A stretch of 64,000 nt of DNA from CAZDDI01 sp964504195. Lineage in GTDB: Bacteria; Chloroflexota; Anaerolineae; B4-G1; SLSP01. The translations under genes and the position numbers were made by a program. Where the stretch lies: assembly GCA_964504195.1 (NCBI GenBank), contig CAZDDI010000009.1:42393-106392 (forward strand), given 5' to 3'. Of this stretch, positions 6,975 through 14,780 are shown piece by piece; within the stretch, counting starts at the first letter, position 1; each line of letters begins with the position of its first letter. The notes under the pieces were generated by a model. It did no database searches, was not told where the DNA came from, and was given only the letters and a program-made list of their open reading frames with translations.

Positions 6975-9500
6975 ATGGAAGACCCTATCATTGAAATTAC
7001 TAATCCAGATACCCCCGTCTCTGCCCCCCAAAATCAAAAATCCAAAATCAAAAATCGCGAGCTACAAGGCTGCGCGGCTATTGCGCTGGCGCTGATGCTG
7101 GTGAGCTTGCTCGCACTCGTCCCCAGTATGGCGATGGGCGGCGTGGCGCTGGCCCTCGAATCCGCCGCGCCCTGGATTCAGGGCCTCGTCGCTACGGGCA
7201 CCAGCGCCGTGCTGCTCTTGCCCATCTACGCGCTCGTGGTGCTGTTTACCCGTCGCCGCCCGGCATGGAAGACCATTTCGGCGCTGGCAACGACCCTGTT
7301 TTTGCTTTCCGGCTACCTGTTATTGCGCGGATTTTTATGTAGCCTGCTACCCGAACAACCCAATTGGCTTGCCTTGGCCTTGTTGCTGTTCGGCGTCCCC
7401 TACGCGCTCATTGCGGCATTGGCTGCGCCGCGCCTGGCGGGACTCGGCCCGCGCCGCGTCACCGAGACGCTGGGCCTGGCCCCGCTCGATGCGCCCACGC
7501 TCCTGCTCGCCCTTGCGCTGGCTGCACTGCTCACCCTGCCCTGGCCCATCACCGGCGCGCTGGGCGATGTGCTGGCGAGCCTGGGGCTGATCTTGCAAGC
7601 CATCGCGGAGAACTTCGCGCTTGCACTATTGCTGTGGGGCGTGGGCTTCGCCCTGCTAAACGAGGGGTTCTCCGAGACCTGGTTGAGCGGAGGCACAGTG
7701 ATCTCCCTCTTTGCGCTGATGCTTGCTGCGGGGGTCGCGCCCACCGGCGATTGGGGCGCGCTTTTCAACGCGGGGATGTTGCTGCCGCTGGGACTGCTCC
7801 TTACCGAGCTACGCGCGCGGGGGCGGAGCGTATGGCCCGCGCTGCTGTTGCTCATCGCCTACCGGCTCATGCCGCGTCTCTTCGTTGACCTGCGCACCTT
7901 CGAGGTGCAAGGCATCCCCGACCTGCCCCACCTCTACAGCCACATCGCCGTATGGATCACGCTCTGCGTGCTCGCCCCGGTCTTGTGGGGGATGCGGCTG
8001 CTGTTCCAGAATCGCCACCTCCCCGCCCGGTTGCCCCTCACCGGCGCGCTCGCGGCAGTGTTGACGCTCGCCTGGCTGCTGGGCTATGGCGTGCTGGGCG
8101 CGCCCGGCTTCGCCAACGATAGTTATCTCATCATCATGGCAGAGCAGGCGGATCTCAGCGCGGCTTACAGCATCCCGGAGCGCGAGACGCGCCTGCAATA
8201 CGTCTACGATACGCTCGTGGAGACCGCCGACCGCACGCAGTCCCCGGTTCGCGCGGAGCTGGAGCGCAGCGGGCAAGCCTATCGCCCCTATTATCTCATC
8301 AACATGATCCGCGTGGAAGGCCCGGTGCTGTCCCCGCAGCGTTTCGAGCGGCTGCCTGGCGTGGCGCAGGTGCTCCACAATCCCAACGTGCGCCAGTACC
8401 GCTATCATATCGAATTGCCCTCCTACGGCCCGGCTCCCACGCCGCCCGCTGGCTTGCAGGATAATCTGGCCGCCATCCATGCCGATGGTGCGTGGGCGCT
8501 GGATGTGACCGGCGTAGGGATTGTGGTCGCCGGGCAGGATACCGGCTACGATTGGGAGCATCCCGCGCTGCTGCGCCAGTATCGCGGCTGGAACGGCGCG
8601 ACCGCGAGCCATGCCTACAACTGGCACGATGCCTGGGGCGATTTCGACATCCCTACCGATGCGGACGGGCACGGCACGCACACGATGGGCACGGTGTTGG
8701 GCGATGATGGCGACCGCAACCGCACCGGCGTCGCGCCGGACGCGCAGTGGATCGGCTGCCGCAATATGCGGCGGGGCTTGGGTAATCCCGGCGCGTATGC
8801 CGAGTGCATGGAGTTCTTCCTCGCGCCCTATCCGCCTGGCGGCGATCCGTTCCGCGATGGTGATGTGCGATACGCGCCACACCTCACCACCAACTCATGG
8901 GGCTGCCCGGAGATCGAAGGCTGCCAGCCCGATACGCTTGAAGCGGGGGTGGAGGCGCTGCGCGCGGCGGGGATTATGAGCGTGGTCGCGGCGGGCAACG
9001 AGGGGCCAAGTTGCGAGACAGCCAGCACAGCGCCTTCCCATTACGATGCGGCGTTCACGGTGGGGGCGGTGTATAGCTACGGCGATTATGGCATCACCGG
9101 TTTCAGCAGTCGTGGGCCAGCGGGTGACCTGCTCAAGCCCGACATTGTCGCGCCGGGCTACAACGTGCGCTCCAGCGTGCCCGGCGACACTTACGCTACC
9201 GCGCCCGGCACCTCGATGGCGACCCCGCATGTCGCGGGCCTTGTCGCGCTGCTGTGGTCGGCCAACCCCGCGCTCATCGGCGATATTGACGTGACCGAGG
9301 CCCTCATCCGTCAGACCGCCACGCCCAAGCCCCTGAGCACCGTCTGCACGCCCGAACAGGCCACCCAGACCGATCCGCTAGGGCTTTCGGAAAACACGCC
9401 CATCTGCGGCTGCGGCAATGTCACCGGCACGCCGAACAACGTCTACGGCTACGGGCTGATCAATGCCGAGGCGGCAGTCAAAGCGGCGTTGGGGGAGTAA
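6975..9500 (+). CDS. Membrane-anchored S8 (subtilisin) family serine peptidase
   Basis: An 841-residue protein with an unusual layout: a short cytoplasmic head, then about 350 residues of hydrophobic segments (roughly 8-10 TM helices), then a full subtilase domain. The catalytic triad is visible in order: Asp in GQDTGYDWEHP, His in DGHGTHTMG, Ser in PGTSMATPHVAG, with the oxyanion Asn in AAGNEGPSC. The start at 6975 follows GGGAGA (6961-6966). There is no classical propeptide; residues just before the Asp motif may act as an inhibitory segment. An AAAATCAAAAAT-type repeat is translated near residue 20. The catalytic domain is probably outside the membrane. Target unknown. Confidence 0.85.
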   Translation: MEDPIIEITNPDTPVSAPQNQKSKIKNRELQGCAAIALALMLVSLLALVPSMAMGGVALALESAAPWIQGLVATGTSAVLLLPIYALVVLFTRRRPAWKTISALATTLFLLSGYLLLRGFLCSLLPEQPNWLALALLLFGVPYALIAALAAPRLAGLGPRRVTETLGLAPLDAPTLLLALALAALLTLPWPITGALGDVLASLGLILQAIAENFALALLLWGVGFALLNEGFSETWLSGGTVISLFALMLAAGVAPTGDWGALFNAGMLLPLGLLLTELRARGRSVWPALLLLIAYRLMPRLFVDLRTFEVQGIPDLPHLYSHIAVWITLCVLAPVLWGMRLLFQNRHLPARLPLTGALAAVLTLAWLLGYGVLGAPGFANDSYLIIMAEQADLSAAYSIPERETRLQYVYDTLVETADRTQSPVRAELERSGQAYRPYYLINMIRVEGPVLSPQRFERLPGVAQVLHNPNVRQYRYHIELPSYGPAPTPPAGLQDNLAAIHADGAWALDVTGVGIVVAGQDTGYDWEHPALLRQYRGWNGATASHAYNWHDAWGDFDIPTDADGHGTHTMGTVLGDDGDRNRTGVAPDAQWIGCRNMRRGLGNPGAYAECMEFFLAPYPPGGDPFRDGDVRYAPHLTTNSWGCPEIEGCQPDTLEAGVEALRAAGIMSVVAAGNEGPSCETASTAPSHYDAAFTVGAVYSYGDYGITGFSSRGPAGDLLKPDIVAPGYNVRSSVPGDTYATAPGTSMATPHVAGLVALLWSANPALIGDIDVTEALIRQTATPKPLSTVCTPEQATQTDPLGLSENTPICGCGNVTGTPNNVYGYGLINAEAAVKAALGE

Positions 9501-9505
9501 CAGAG

Positions 9506-9631
9506 TTAACGCAAAGGCGCGAAGGCGCAAAGGCGCAAAGAAATCAAGAAAAAACTTGTTGAGATAAGCCACGAATTTCACGAATTGCACTAATTTTTCA
9601 TCTATTCGTAAAATTCGTGTCATTCGTGGCT
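9506..9631. repeat. CGCAAAGGCGC tandem words and AGCCACGAATT palindrome, copy B
   Basis: About 9508-9540 holds three overlapping copies of GGCGC(A/G)AAG. It is followed at 9567-9631 by a 65-bp palindrome with ends AGCCACGAATTTCACGAATT and AATTCGTGTCATTCGTGGCT, related to the element at 6870-6929. No gene is seen between 9501 and 9741. A possible promoter for the next gene has TACAAT at 9698-9703. Confidence 0.65.
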
Positions 9632-9741
9632 GATTTTCAGAGTGCGAACCACTGGCGAATGCTCTGGCGTGCAATTATTCTGTACTGCAATCTGATGTAC
9701 AATGCAACCTGTATACGCATCTGCAACACGGAGATAGATCC

Positions 9742-10836
9742 ATGGAATCTTTGCCCCGCGAGATACTGCAACAGTTGTTGCACCGTTATGGGCGTAATCT
9801 GGCAACCGAGCCGTACCGGCTGAAAGGGCTATTGCTGGACTTGTGCGGGAACTACCGCGCGGAGATCAACGTGTTGTTGCATGCGCAAGCGGCCGGTGTG
9901 CCGGACAAGCTGCTCCGGCTGACACCGCTGTTGCCGCTAGGGATTGTGTTGACACAGGTGAGCAAAGACATGGAAGCGGAGCATTATACCGCGCCCGCGG
10001 CCGCGCGCTGGGCGGTGGAGACCTGGGCGCTGGCGTTGGGCTTTGAATTGCCCGCGCCGCAGTCTGCTCCGCCGCCGCCCTCGAAGCTGCAGCCAGGGCC
10101 AACGTCAATGCCCGCAGTTGCTCCTGCCCTGCGGCCTGTCTCGCCGCAGCCGGTGAAACCTGCGCCGATACCGAGCAGCAACCGCCGCAGTAGCCTGATA
10201 GATGGCAAAGAACAGGTGTGGATCCCGGCGGGAAAATTCCTGTACGGCAAGGATAAGCGCAAACTGACCCTGCCTGGTTTCTGGATAGATGTGACCCCTG
10301 TGACACAGGCGGAGTATCAGCGCTTCATTCAAGCCAACCCCAAACATCCGGTGCCCTATCGTGATGAAAATTGGGCGCAATCCTATAACTGGAATCAGCG
10401 CCGCCGCACGTCACCCGCCGGCAAGGAACAGCATCCCGTGGTGTTGGTTTCCTGGCATGACGCCGTGGCTTATGCGCAATGGGCCGGGAAGCGCTTGCTC
10501 ACGGAGGAGGAATGGGAGAAGACCGCGCGGGGCACGGATGGGCGCGCGTATCCGTGGGGTAACGACTTCGATGCCCAAAATTGCAATACTTATGAGGGCG
10601 AGGTGGGGGGCACGACACCCGTGGGGCGCTACTCGCCGCAGGGCGATAGCCCTTATGGCTGCGTGGATATGGCCGGGAATGTGTGGGAGTGGACTGCGAG
10701 TGATTATAGTAGCGATTACAAGGTGCTGCGCGGCGGTTCCTGGGGCTACGATGGAGACCTCGCACGCGCCGACTACCGCGCTGTTGTCGATCCCGCTAAT
10801 CGTGACGACTTTATCGGGTTTCGGTGTGGGGGGTAG
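9742..10836 (+). CDS. SUMF1/formylglycine-generating-enzyme-like protein with N-terminal helical domain
   Basis: 364 residues in three parts. Residues 1-100 form a helical domain containing DLCGNYRAEINVLLHAQ and AARWAVETWALALG, a module I believe recurs in front of kinases and other domains in environmental bacteria. A Pro-rich linker covers about 101-150. The C-terminal FGE-sulfatase fold (about 160-364) shows WIPAGKFLYG, the GKRLLTEEEWEKTARG signature, YPWGN, GNVWEWT, LRGGSW and the terminal GFRC. The Cys pair used by true copper-dependent FGEs is not evident, so it may be a binding or non-heme-iron relative rather than a sulfatase activator. GGAG at 9730-9733 supports the start. Confidence 0.78.
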   Translation: MESLPREILQQLLHRYGRNLATEPYRLKGLLLDLCGNYRAEINVLLHAQAAGVPDKLLRLTPLLPLGIVLTQVSKDMEAEHYTAPAAARWAVETWALALGFELPAPQSAPPPPSKLQPGPTSMPAVAPALRPVSPQPVKPAPIPSSNRRSSLIDGKEQVWIPAGKFLYGKDKRKLTLPGFWIDVTPVTQAEYQRFIQANPKHPVPYRDENWAQSYNWNQRRRTSPAGKEQHPVVLVSWHDAVAYAQWAGKRLLTEEEWEKTARGTDGRAYPWGNDFDAQNCNTYEGEVGGTTPVGRYSPQGDSPYGCVDMAGNVWEWTASDYSSDYKVLRGGSWGYDGDLARADYRAVVDPANRDDFIGFRCGG

Positions 10837-10925
10837 CCCTCCCAGGAGGGGCTACTGGACTTCTGGGGAGGCGAACATCGGGCCGTCCTCGAATAGGGAC
10901 ACGAATACACGAATGGATACCCCAT

Positions 10926-10992
10926 GTCATTCCGAGCGTAGCGAGGAATCTCGTTGTTGGCGAACGAGACCCCTCGCTACGCTCGGGGTGAC
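10926..10992. repeat. GTCATTCCGAGCGTAGCGAGG palindromic repeat
   Basis: Inverted arms GTCATTCCGAGCGTAGCGAG and CTCGCTACGCTCGGGGTGAC around a 25-bp centre. Repeats of this wording are common in spacers of environmental genomes. It lies in the 10837-11171 spacer, which otherwise holds a CCTCCCAGGAGGGG hairpin at about 10843 and the heptamer array at 11059. No gene is evident there. Confidence 0.65.
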
Positions 10993-11058
10993 AGCGCGAC
11001 AATTTTTTGGTACATTCGTGACCGGAATCGAGGGCGGCAATCAACGCGGGGCGTTCAA

Positions 11059-11128
11059 ACTTGTTGCTTGATGCTTGATGCTTGATGCTTGATGCTTGAT
11101 GCTTGATGCCTGTTGCTTGCGGCTTGCC
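11059..11128 (+). repeat. GCTTGAT heptamer tandem array
   Basis: Six perfect direct copies of GCTTGAT at 11066-11107, flanked by degenerate heptamers (ACTTGTT before; GCCTGTT, GCTTGCG, GCTTGCC after). The degenerate right end contributes the -35 region of the toxin-antitoxin promoter, so copy-number change by slippage could alter the upstream context of that promoter. Confidence 0.8.
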
Positions 11129-11141
11129 GCTGTGTTACAAT
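11113..11141 (+). promoter_or_regulatory. Promoter of UPF0175/DUF3368 module 1
   Basis: TTGCTT (11113-11118), a 17-bp spacer and TACAAT (11136-11141), 30 bp before the antitoxin ATG. The spacing and hexamers fit a sigma-70-type promoter, and the same TACAAT -10 appears at 12228, 9698 and 36739 in this window. Confidence 0.6.
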
Positions 11142-11171
11142 AGTATCATAGCATGAAAGGGGGAAAAAACC

Positions 11172-11474
11172 ATGCTCGAAGTACGCGATTTCGTAGCTTC
11201 GCGGTTATATAGCGATGAAGAAGCCGTGATCCAAGATGCACTGCGACACCTCCTGCGCGCGCGCCCGGATTTGCGCGTGCAGTTGGCAATTCACCGCTAC
11301 CAGACTGAAGCGCTGTCGCTGGCAAAAGCCGCCAGCCTCGCCGGTGTGAGTTGGGCGCAAATGCGCGAAATTCTGGTGGAAAACGGCATCCCGCCGCGCC
11401 TGGGGTCGGAAACCTTCGATGAGGCTCAAGAGGAAGTCGCCGTGTTGCGAGAATACTTCGAGACGCAGCCATGA
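11172..11474 (+). CDS. UPF0175 family antitoxin
   Basis: A 100-residue protein of the UPF0175 family, small helical DNA-binding proteins usually paired with PIN-domain DUF3368 proteins. Visible features: an N-terminal segment with YSDEEAVIQDALRHLLRARPD, then the helix-turn-helix-like LSLAKAASLAGVSWAQMREIL, then ENGIPPRLG. AAGGGGGAAAAAA precedes the ATG. It overlaps the toxin gene by 4 bp (ATGA), the usual coupling for such pairs. By analogy it should neutralise the PIN protein and bind its own promoter. A paralogous module lies at 15933-16786. Confidence 0.82.
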   Translation: MLEVRDFVASRLYSDEEAVIQDALRHLLRARPDLRVQLAIHRYQTEALSLAKAASLAGVSWAQMREILVENGIPPRLGSETFDEAQEEVAVLREYFETQP

Positions 11475-11983
11475 CCATCATCAGCAACACCACCGTCCTC
11501 TTCAATTTCGCCGCGATAGGGCAACTGGAATTGCTTGCGCGGCTCTACACGACGCTCTACATCTCTACTGAGGTTTACGCCGAGGTTCAGGCGGGACTCA
11601 GTGAAGGGTATCGTTTCTACGCTGGCATCGAGGCTCACATCTATCCCCTGGTAGCGACAGGTTGGATTCACTTGACCAGCGTGACCGGCGAAGAGGAATT
11701 GCAATTGCAGGCGCGCTTACCGCATCGGCTACACAGTGGCGAAGCTTCCTGCCTGGCGATTGCCAAACAACGCGGGTGGATTCTGCTCACCGATGACCTG
11801 GCGGCACGCAAACAGGCCGCCCGAATGGGTATACAGGTTTCCGGTTCGATAGGCTGCCTGGTCATGGCTATCGAGCGGCAAATTCTCACATTAGAACAAG
11901 CTAATCACTGGCTCAACGTGCTACAACAATATAACTACCGCTCACCGGTCACAGACCTGACGCCTCTGCTCACCCGACGTTGA
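11471..11983 (+). CDS. DUF3368 PIN-domain toxin
   Basis: A 170-residue PIN-fold protein, predicted RNase toxin partner of the UPF0175 antitoxin. The family landmarks are in order: ISNTTVLFNFAAIG at the N-terminus (Asn in place of the first Asp, as is frequent in DUF3368), TEVYAEV, GEASCLAIAKQRG (the acidic GEA motif), and LLTDDLAARKQAARMG (the DD motif). The last section GSIGCLVMAIERQ and the C-terminal helix are also typical. It differs substantially from the second DUF3368 at 16298, so the modules are not a recent duplication. Confidence 0.82.
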   Translation: MTIISNTTVLFNFAAIGQLELLARLYTTLYISTEVYAEVQAGLSEGYRFYAGIEAHIYPLVATGWIHLTSVTGEEELQLQARLPHRLHSGEASCLAIAKQRGWILLTDDLAARKQAARMGIQVSGSIGCLVMAIERQILTLEQANHWLNVLQQYNYRSPVTDLTPLLTRR

Positions 11984-12239
11984 GCGTAATCTTCAAATTG
12001 CGCTATACTGCTCGCAGAAAATCAGGATTACGCGATTAGAAATCGCGGCTACTTTCCTAATGCTTGTAAAAATCTTTGCGGTTTTGCGCCTTCGCGTGAG
12101 GAAAAACCGCTGTCCCCGTAGCACAGGATTTATCCTGTGTCTGCAATGCAGGATGAATCCTGCGCTACTTGGCGCGTATTCGTGATTTCGTGGACGGGCA
12201 AGCACTGGTCAACTCCCCCGATTGCGCTACAATACCCCC
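11984..12239. other. Spacer with small hairpins and helicase promoter
   Basis: No gene seen. It contains the hairpin words CAGGATTTATCCTG (about 12123) and CAGGATGAATCCTG (about 12149), forming one larger inverted structure with GTAGCACAGG and CCTGCGCTAC at its ends. A TACAAT hexamer at 12228-12233 ends 6 bp before the helicase ATG, which would give a leaderless transcript. Confidence 0.45.
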
Positions 12240-14753
12240 ATGACCTTAGAAACCCTCCTCCACACCCTGCGGGACGACCCGCAGTTCATCCGCAATGTGA
12301 CCGCTTGGCGGACGCTGCCCGCGCAGGAGGCCACGCCCGCGCCCTGGCCCGCTGGTCTCGATCCGCGCCTGGTCGCCGCCGCGCACCAGCAAGGCATCGC
12401 CGCGCCGTACACGCACCAGGCGCGCGCCGTGCAAGCCACGCTCGCGGGCGAAAACGTCGCGCTCGCCACCGGCACCGCCTCCGGCAAGACGCTCGGCTAC
12501 ACCCTGCCGCTGCTCAACGCGCTGCTGCACAACCCCGCGCATACCGCGCTGCTGCTCTTCCCCACCAAAGCGCTCGCCCACGATCAGATCGCCGCGCTGG
12601 AAGCCTGGATTGCCACGCTCGAAACCCCGCTCGCCCTGCGCCCCTACGATGGCGACACGCCCCAGAGCCGCCGCGCCGCCATCCGCAAAGAGGCCCGCAT
12701 CCTCGTCACCAATCCTGATATGCTGCACCTGGGCATCCTCCCGCACCACACCCAATGGGTGCGCTTCCTGGGCGGGCTGCGCTATATTGTGCTCGACGAG
12801 ATCCACACCTACCGGGGCGTCTTCGGCAGCCACGTCGCCAATGTCCTGCGGCGGGTGCGGCGGATAGCGCGCTTCTACGGCGCAGAACCACAGTTCATCG
12901 CCGCTTCCGCCACCATCGCCAACGCCGAAAGCCTCGCCGCCGCGCTGTGGGAGGATGCCGTGCTTGCCGTGGAAGACGATGCCGCGCCTTACGGCGAGCG
13001 GCACGTCCTCTTCTACAACCCGCCGCTGCGCAATGCCGCGCTGGGCTTGCGCGCCAGCGCCGCCGATGAAGCCGCCGCGTTCGCGGTGCGCCTGCTGCGC
13101 GCCGGGGTGCAGGCGATCCTCTTTGCCCGCTCGCGGTTGGGCGTGGAGCTGCTGCTCCGCGATGTGCGCGAGCGCGCCGCCCGCGCCGGGTTCGATCCCG
13201 CGCTCGTGCAGGGGTATCGCGGCGGCTACCTGCCACAAGAACGCCGCGAGATCGAGCGCGACCTGCGCGAGGGCCGCACGCGGCTCGTCATCGCCACCAA
13301 CGCCCTGGAGCTGGGCATTGATATTGGCGCGCTCGATGCCGCCGTGCTGGTGGGCTATCCCGGCAGCATCGCCGCCGCCCGCCAGCAGATGGGCCGGGCC
13401 GGGCGGCGCGCGGGCGCGTCCCTGGCGCTCCTCATCGCCACGCCCTCCCCGCTGGATCAGTATCTGGTCGCCCACCCCGAATACTTCTTTGGCCGCTCGC
13501 CCGAAGAGGCGCGGGTAAACCCCGACGCGCTCAGCCTCGTCGCCGCGCACCTGGCTTGCGCCGCCTTTGAGCTGCCCTTCGCGGCGGGCGAACCGTTCGG
13601 GCGCGTCAACGATGTCTCCGCGCTGCTGCAAACGCTCAGCGATGAGGGCTTGCTGCACCGCAGCAACGGGCACTACACCTGGATCGGCGAGACCTACCCG
13701 GCGCAGGCGATTTCCTTGCGCTCGGCCACGCCCGATACGGTGGTCATCCACTCCACCGCCGGGCCGGTCATCGGCACGGTGGATCGGCCCAGCGCGGCGG
13801 CGCTCGTCTTTGAGGGCGCGGTCTACTTCCACGCGGGCGAGCCGTACCTCATCACCGCGCTCGATTGGGAGCAGGGCATCGCCACCGCGCAGCCGGGCAA
13901 CCTCGATTATTACACGGTCGCGGCGGCTTCGACCACCGTGGAGCGTCTCCAGGTGCGCCGCGAGGACACGCAAGCGCTGGTGCGCCTGGTGGATGAGGAT
14001 GTCATCGTGCATACCAAGCCCACCGCCTATCGGCGCGTATCGCTGGCGAAGCACGAGACGCTGGGCTGGGGGGAAATTGCGCTGCCGGAGCAGGTCATGG
14101 AGACCGAGGCGTGCCGCCTGGGGCTGGCTGCCGCGCTGGTGGAGGCATTGGCGCAAGTGGGCGTGCTGACCGCTCCGCTCGATTATGGCCCGGACTGGCC
14201 CGCCATCCGTGTGGCGATGGTGTTGCGCGATGGCGAGCGTTGCCGGTTCTGCGGCGCGCAGGGCGCGGCGAATCACCCGCTGGAAGTGCATCACCTCACG
14301 CCCTTGCGGAGCTTCTTGCAGCAGTATCCACGCGCGGCGGCGTTGAAGCTGGCGCACGATCCCGAAAATCTGGTGACGCTCTGCGGCCCCTGCCACCGGC
14401 AGGTGGAGCGGGCGCGCGGCGCGCACACTGCGTTGGGTGGGCTGGCCTACCTGCTGCGCAACCTCGCGCCGGTGTTCCTGATATGCGATCCGGGCGATCT
14501 GGGGGCCGTATCGGAAGCGCGCGACCGGGAGCTGCACAGCCCCTCGGTCATCTTCTACGATGCGGTGCCGGGCGGCGTGGGGCTTTCCTCGCGGCTGATG
14601 GACTTGTGGCCGCAGCTCGCGGCGGCGGCCTACGAGCGTGTGCAGACCTGCCCCTGCGAGGTGGGGTGTCCCTCGTGCGTCGGCCCTGCGGCGGAGAGCG
14701 AACCAGGCGTCAAAGCCGCGACGGTGCAGTTGTTGGAGAAGGTGGTAGCTTGA
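12240..14753 (+). CDS. MrfA/YprA-like DExH helicase with embedded HNH domain and DUF1998 cysteines
   Basis: 837 residues. Motor: Walker A GTASGKT (about residue 77), motif Ia FPTKALAHDQ, motif II LDEIHTYRG, motif III SATIAN, then the second RecA domain with ATNALELGIDIG and QMGRAGRRAG. The C-terminus has CPCEVGCPSC, the four-cysteine cluster of MrfA/DUF1998 helicases that act in DNA repair. Between them (about residues 665-720) is an HNH module: RFCGAQG, LEVHHLTPL, DPENLVTLCGPCHRQVE, with two CxxC pairs and the HH/N/H residues of the beta-beta-alpha metal site. ATG 12240 is chosen over TTG 12222, which lies inside the -10 region. It may be a nuclease-helicase; activity is not shown. Confidence 0.88.
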   Translation: MTLETLLHTLRDDPQFIRNVTAWRTLPAQEATPAPWPAGLDPRLVAAAHQQGIAAPYTHQARAVQATLAGENVALATGTASGKTLGYTLPLLNALLHNPAHTALLLFPTKALAHDQIAALEAWIATLETPLALRPYDGDTPQSRRAAIRKEARILVTNPDMLHLGILPHHTQWVRFLGGLRYIVLDEIHTYRGVFGSHVANVLRRVRRIARFYGAEPQFIAASATIANAESLAAALWEDAVLAVEDDAAPYGERHVLFYNPPLRNAALGLRASAADEAAAFAVRLLRAGVQAILFARSRLGVELLLRDVRERAARAGFDPALVQGYRGGYLPQERREIERDLREGRTRLVIATNALELGIDIGALDAAVLVGYPGSIAAARQQMGRAGRRAGASLALLIATPSPLDQYLVAHPEYFFGRSPEEARVNPDALSLVAAHLACAAFELPFAAGEPFGRVNDVSALLQTLSDEGLLHRSNGHYTWIGETYPAQAISLRSATPDTVVIHSTAGPVIGTVDRPSAAALVFEGAVYFHAGEPYLITALDWEQGIATAQPGNLDYYTVAAASTTVERLQVRREDTQALVRLVDEDVIVHTKPTAYRRVSLAKHETLGWGEIALPEQVMETEACRLGLAAALVEALAQVGVLTAPLDYGPDWPAIRVAMVLRDGERCRFCGAQGAANHPLEVHHLTPLRSFLQQYPRAAALKLAHDPENLVTLCGPCHRQVERARGAHTALGGLAYLLRNLAPVFLICDPGDLGAVSEARDRELHSPSVIFYDAVPGGVGLSSRLMDLWPQLAAAAYERVQTCPCEVGCPSCVGPAAESEPGVKAATVQLLEKVVA

Positions 14754-14780
14754 CCATCAAAACACCAGTAGGCGTAAAAC

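Noticed and set aside
7809..8882. 357-codon minus-strand frame inside the subtilase gene
   Set aside because: Shadow of the GC-rich coding strand; no recognisable motif. The plus strand contains the intact catalytic triad.
11059..11128. Possible CRISPR array
   Set aside because: The units are contiguous 7-bp repeats with no spacers; a simple tandem repeat.
12246..14537. Long open frame (763 codons) on the minus strand inside the helicase gene
   Set aside because: It mirrors the high-GC helicase gene, has Arg/Gln/Gly-biased nonsense composition and no domain or ribosome site. The plus-strand frame has clear helicase motifs.
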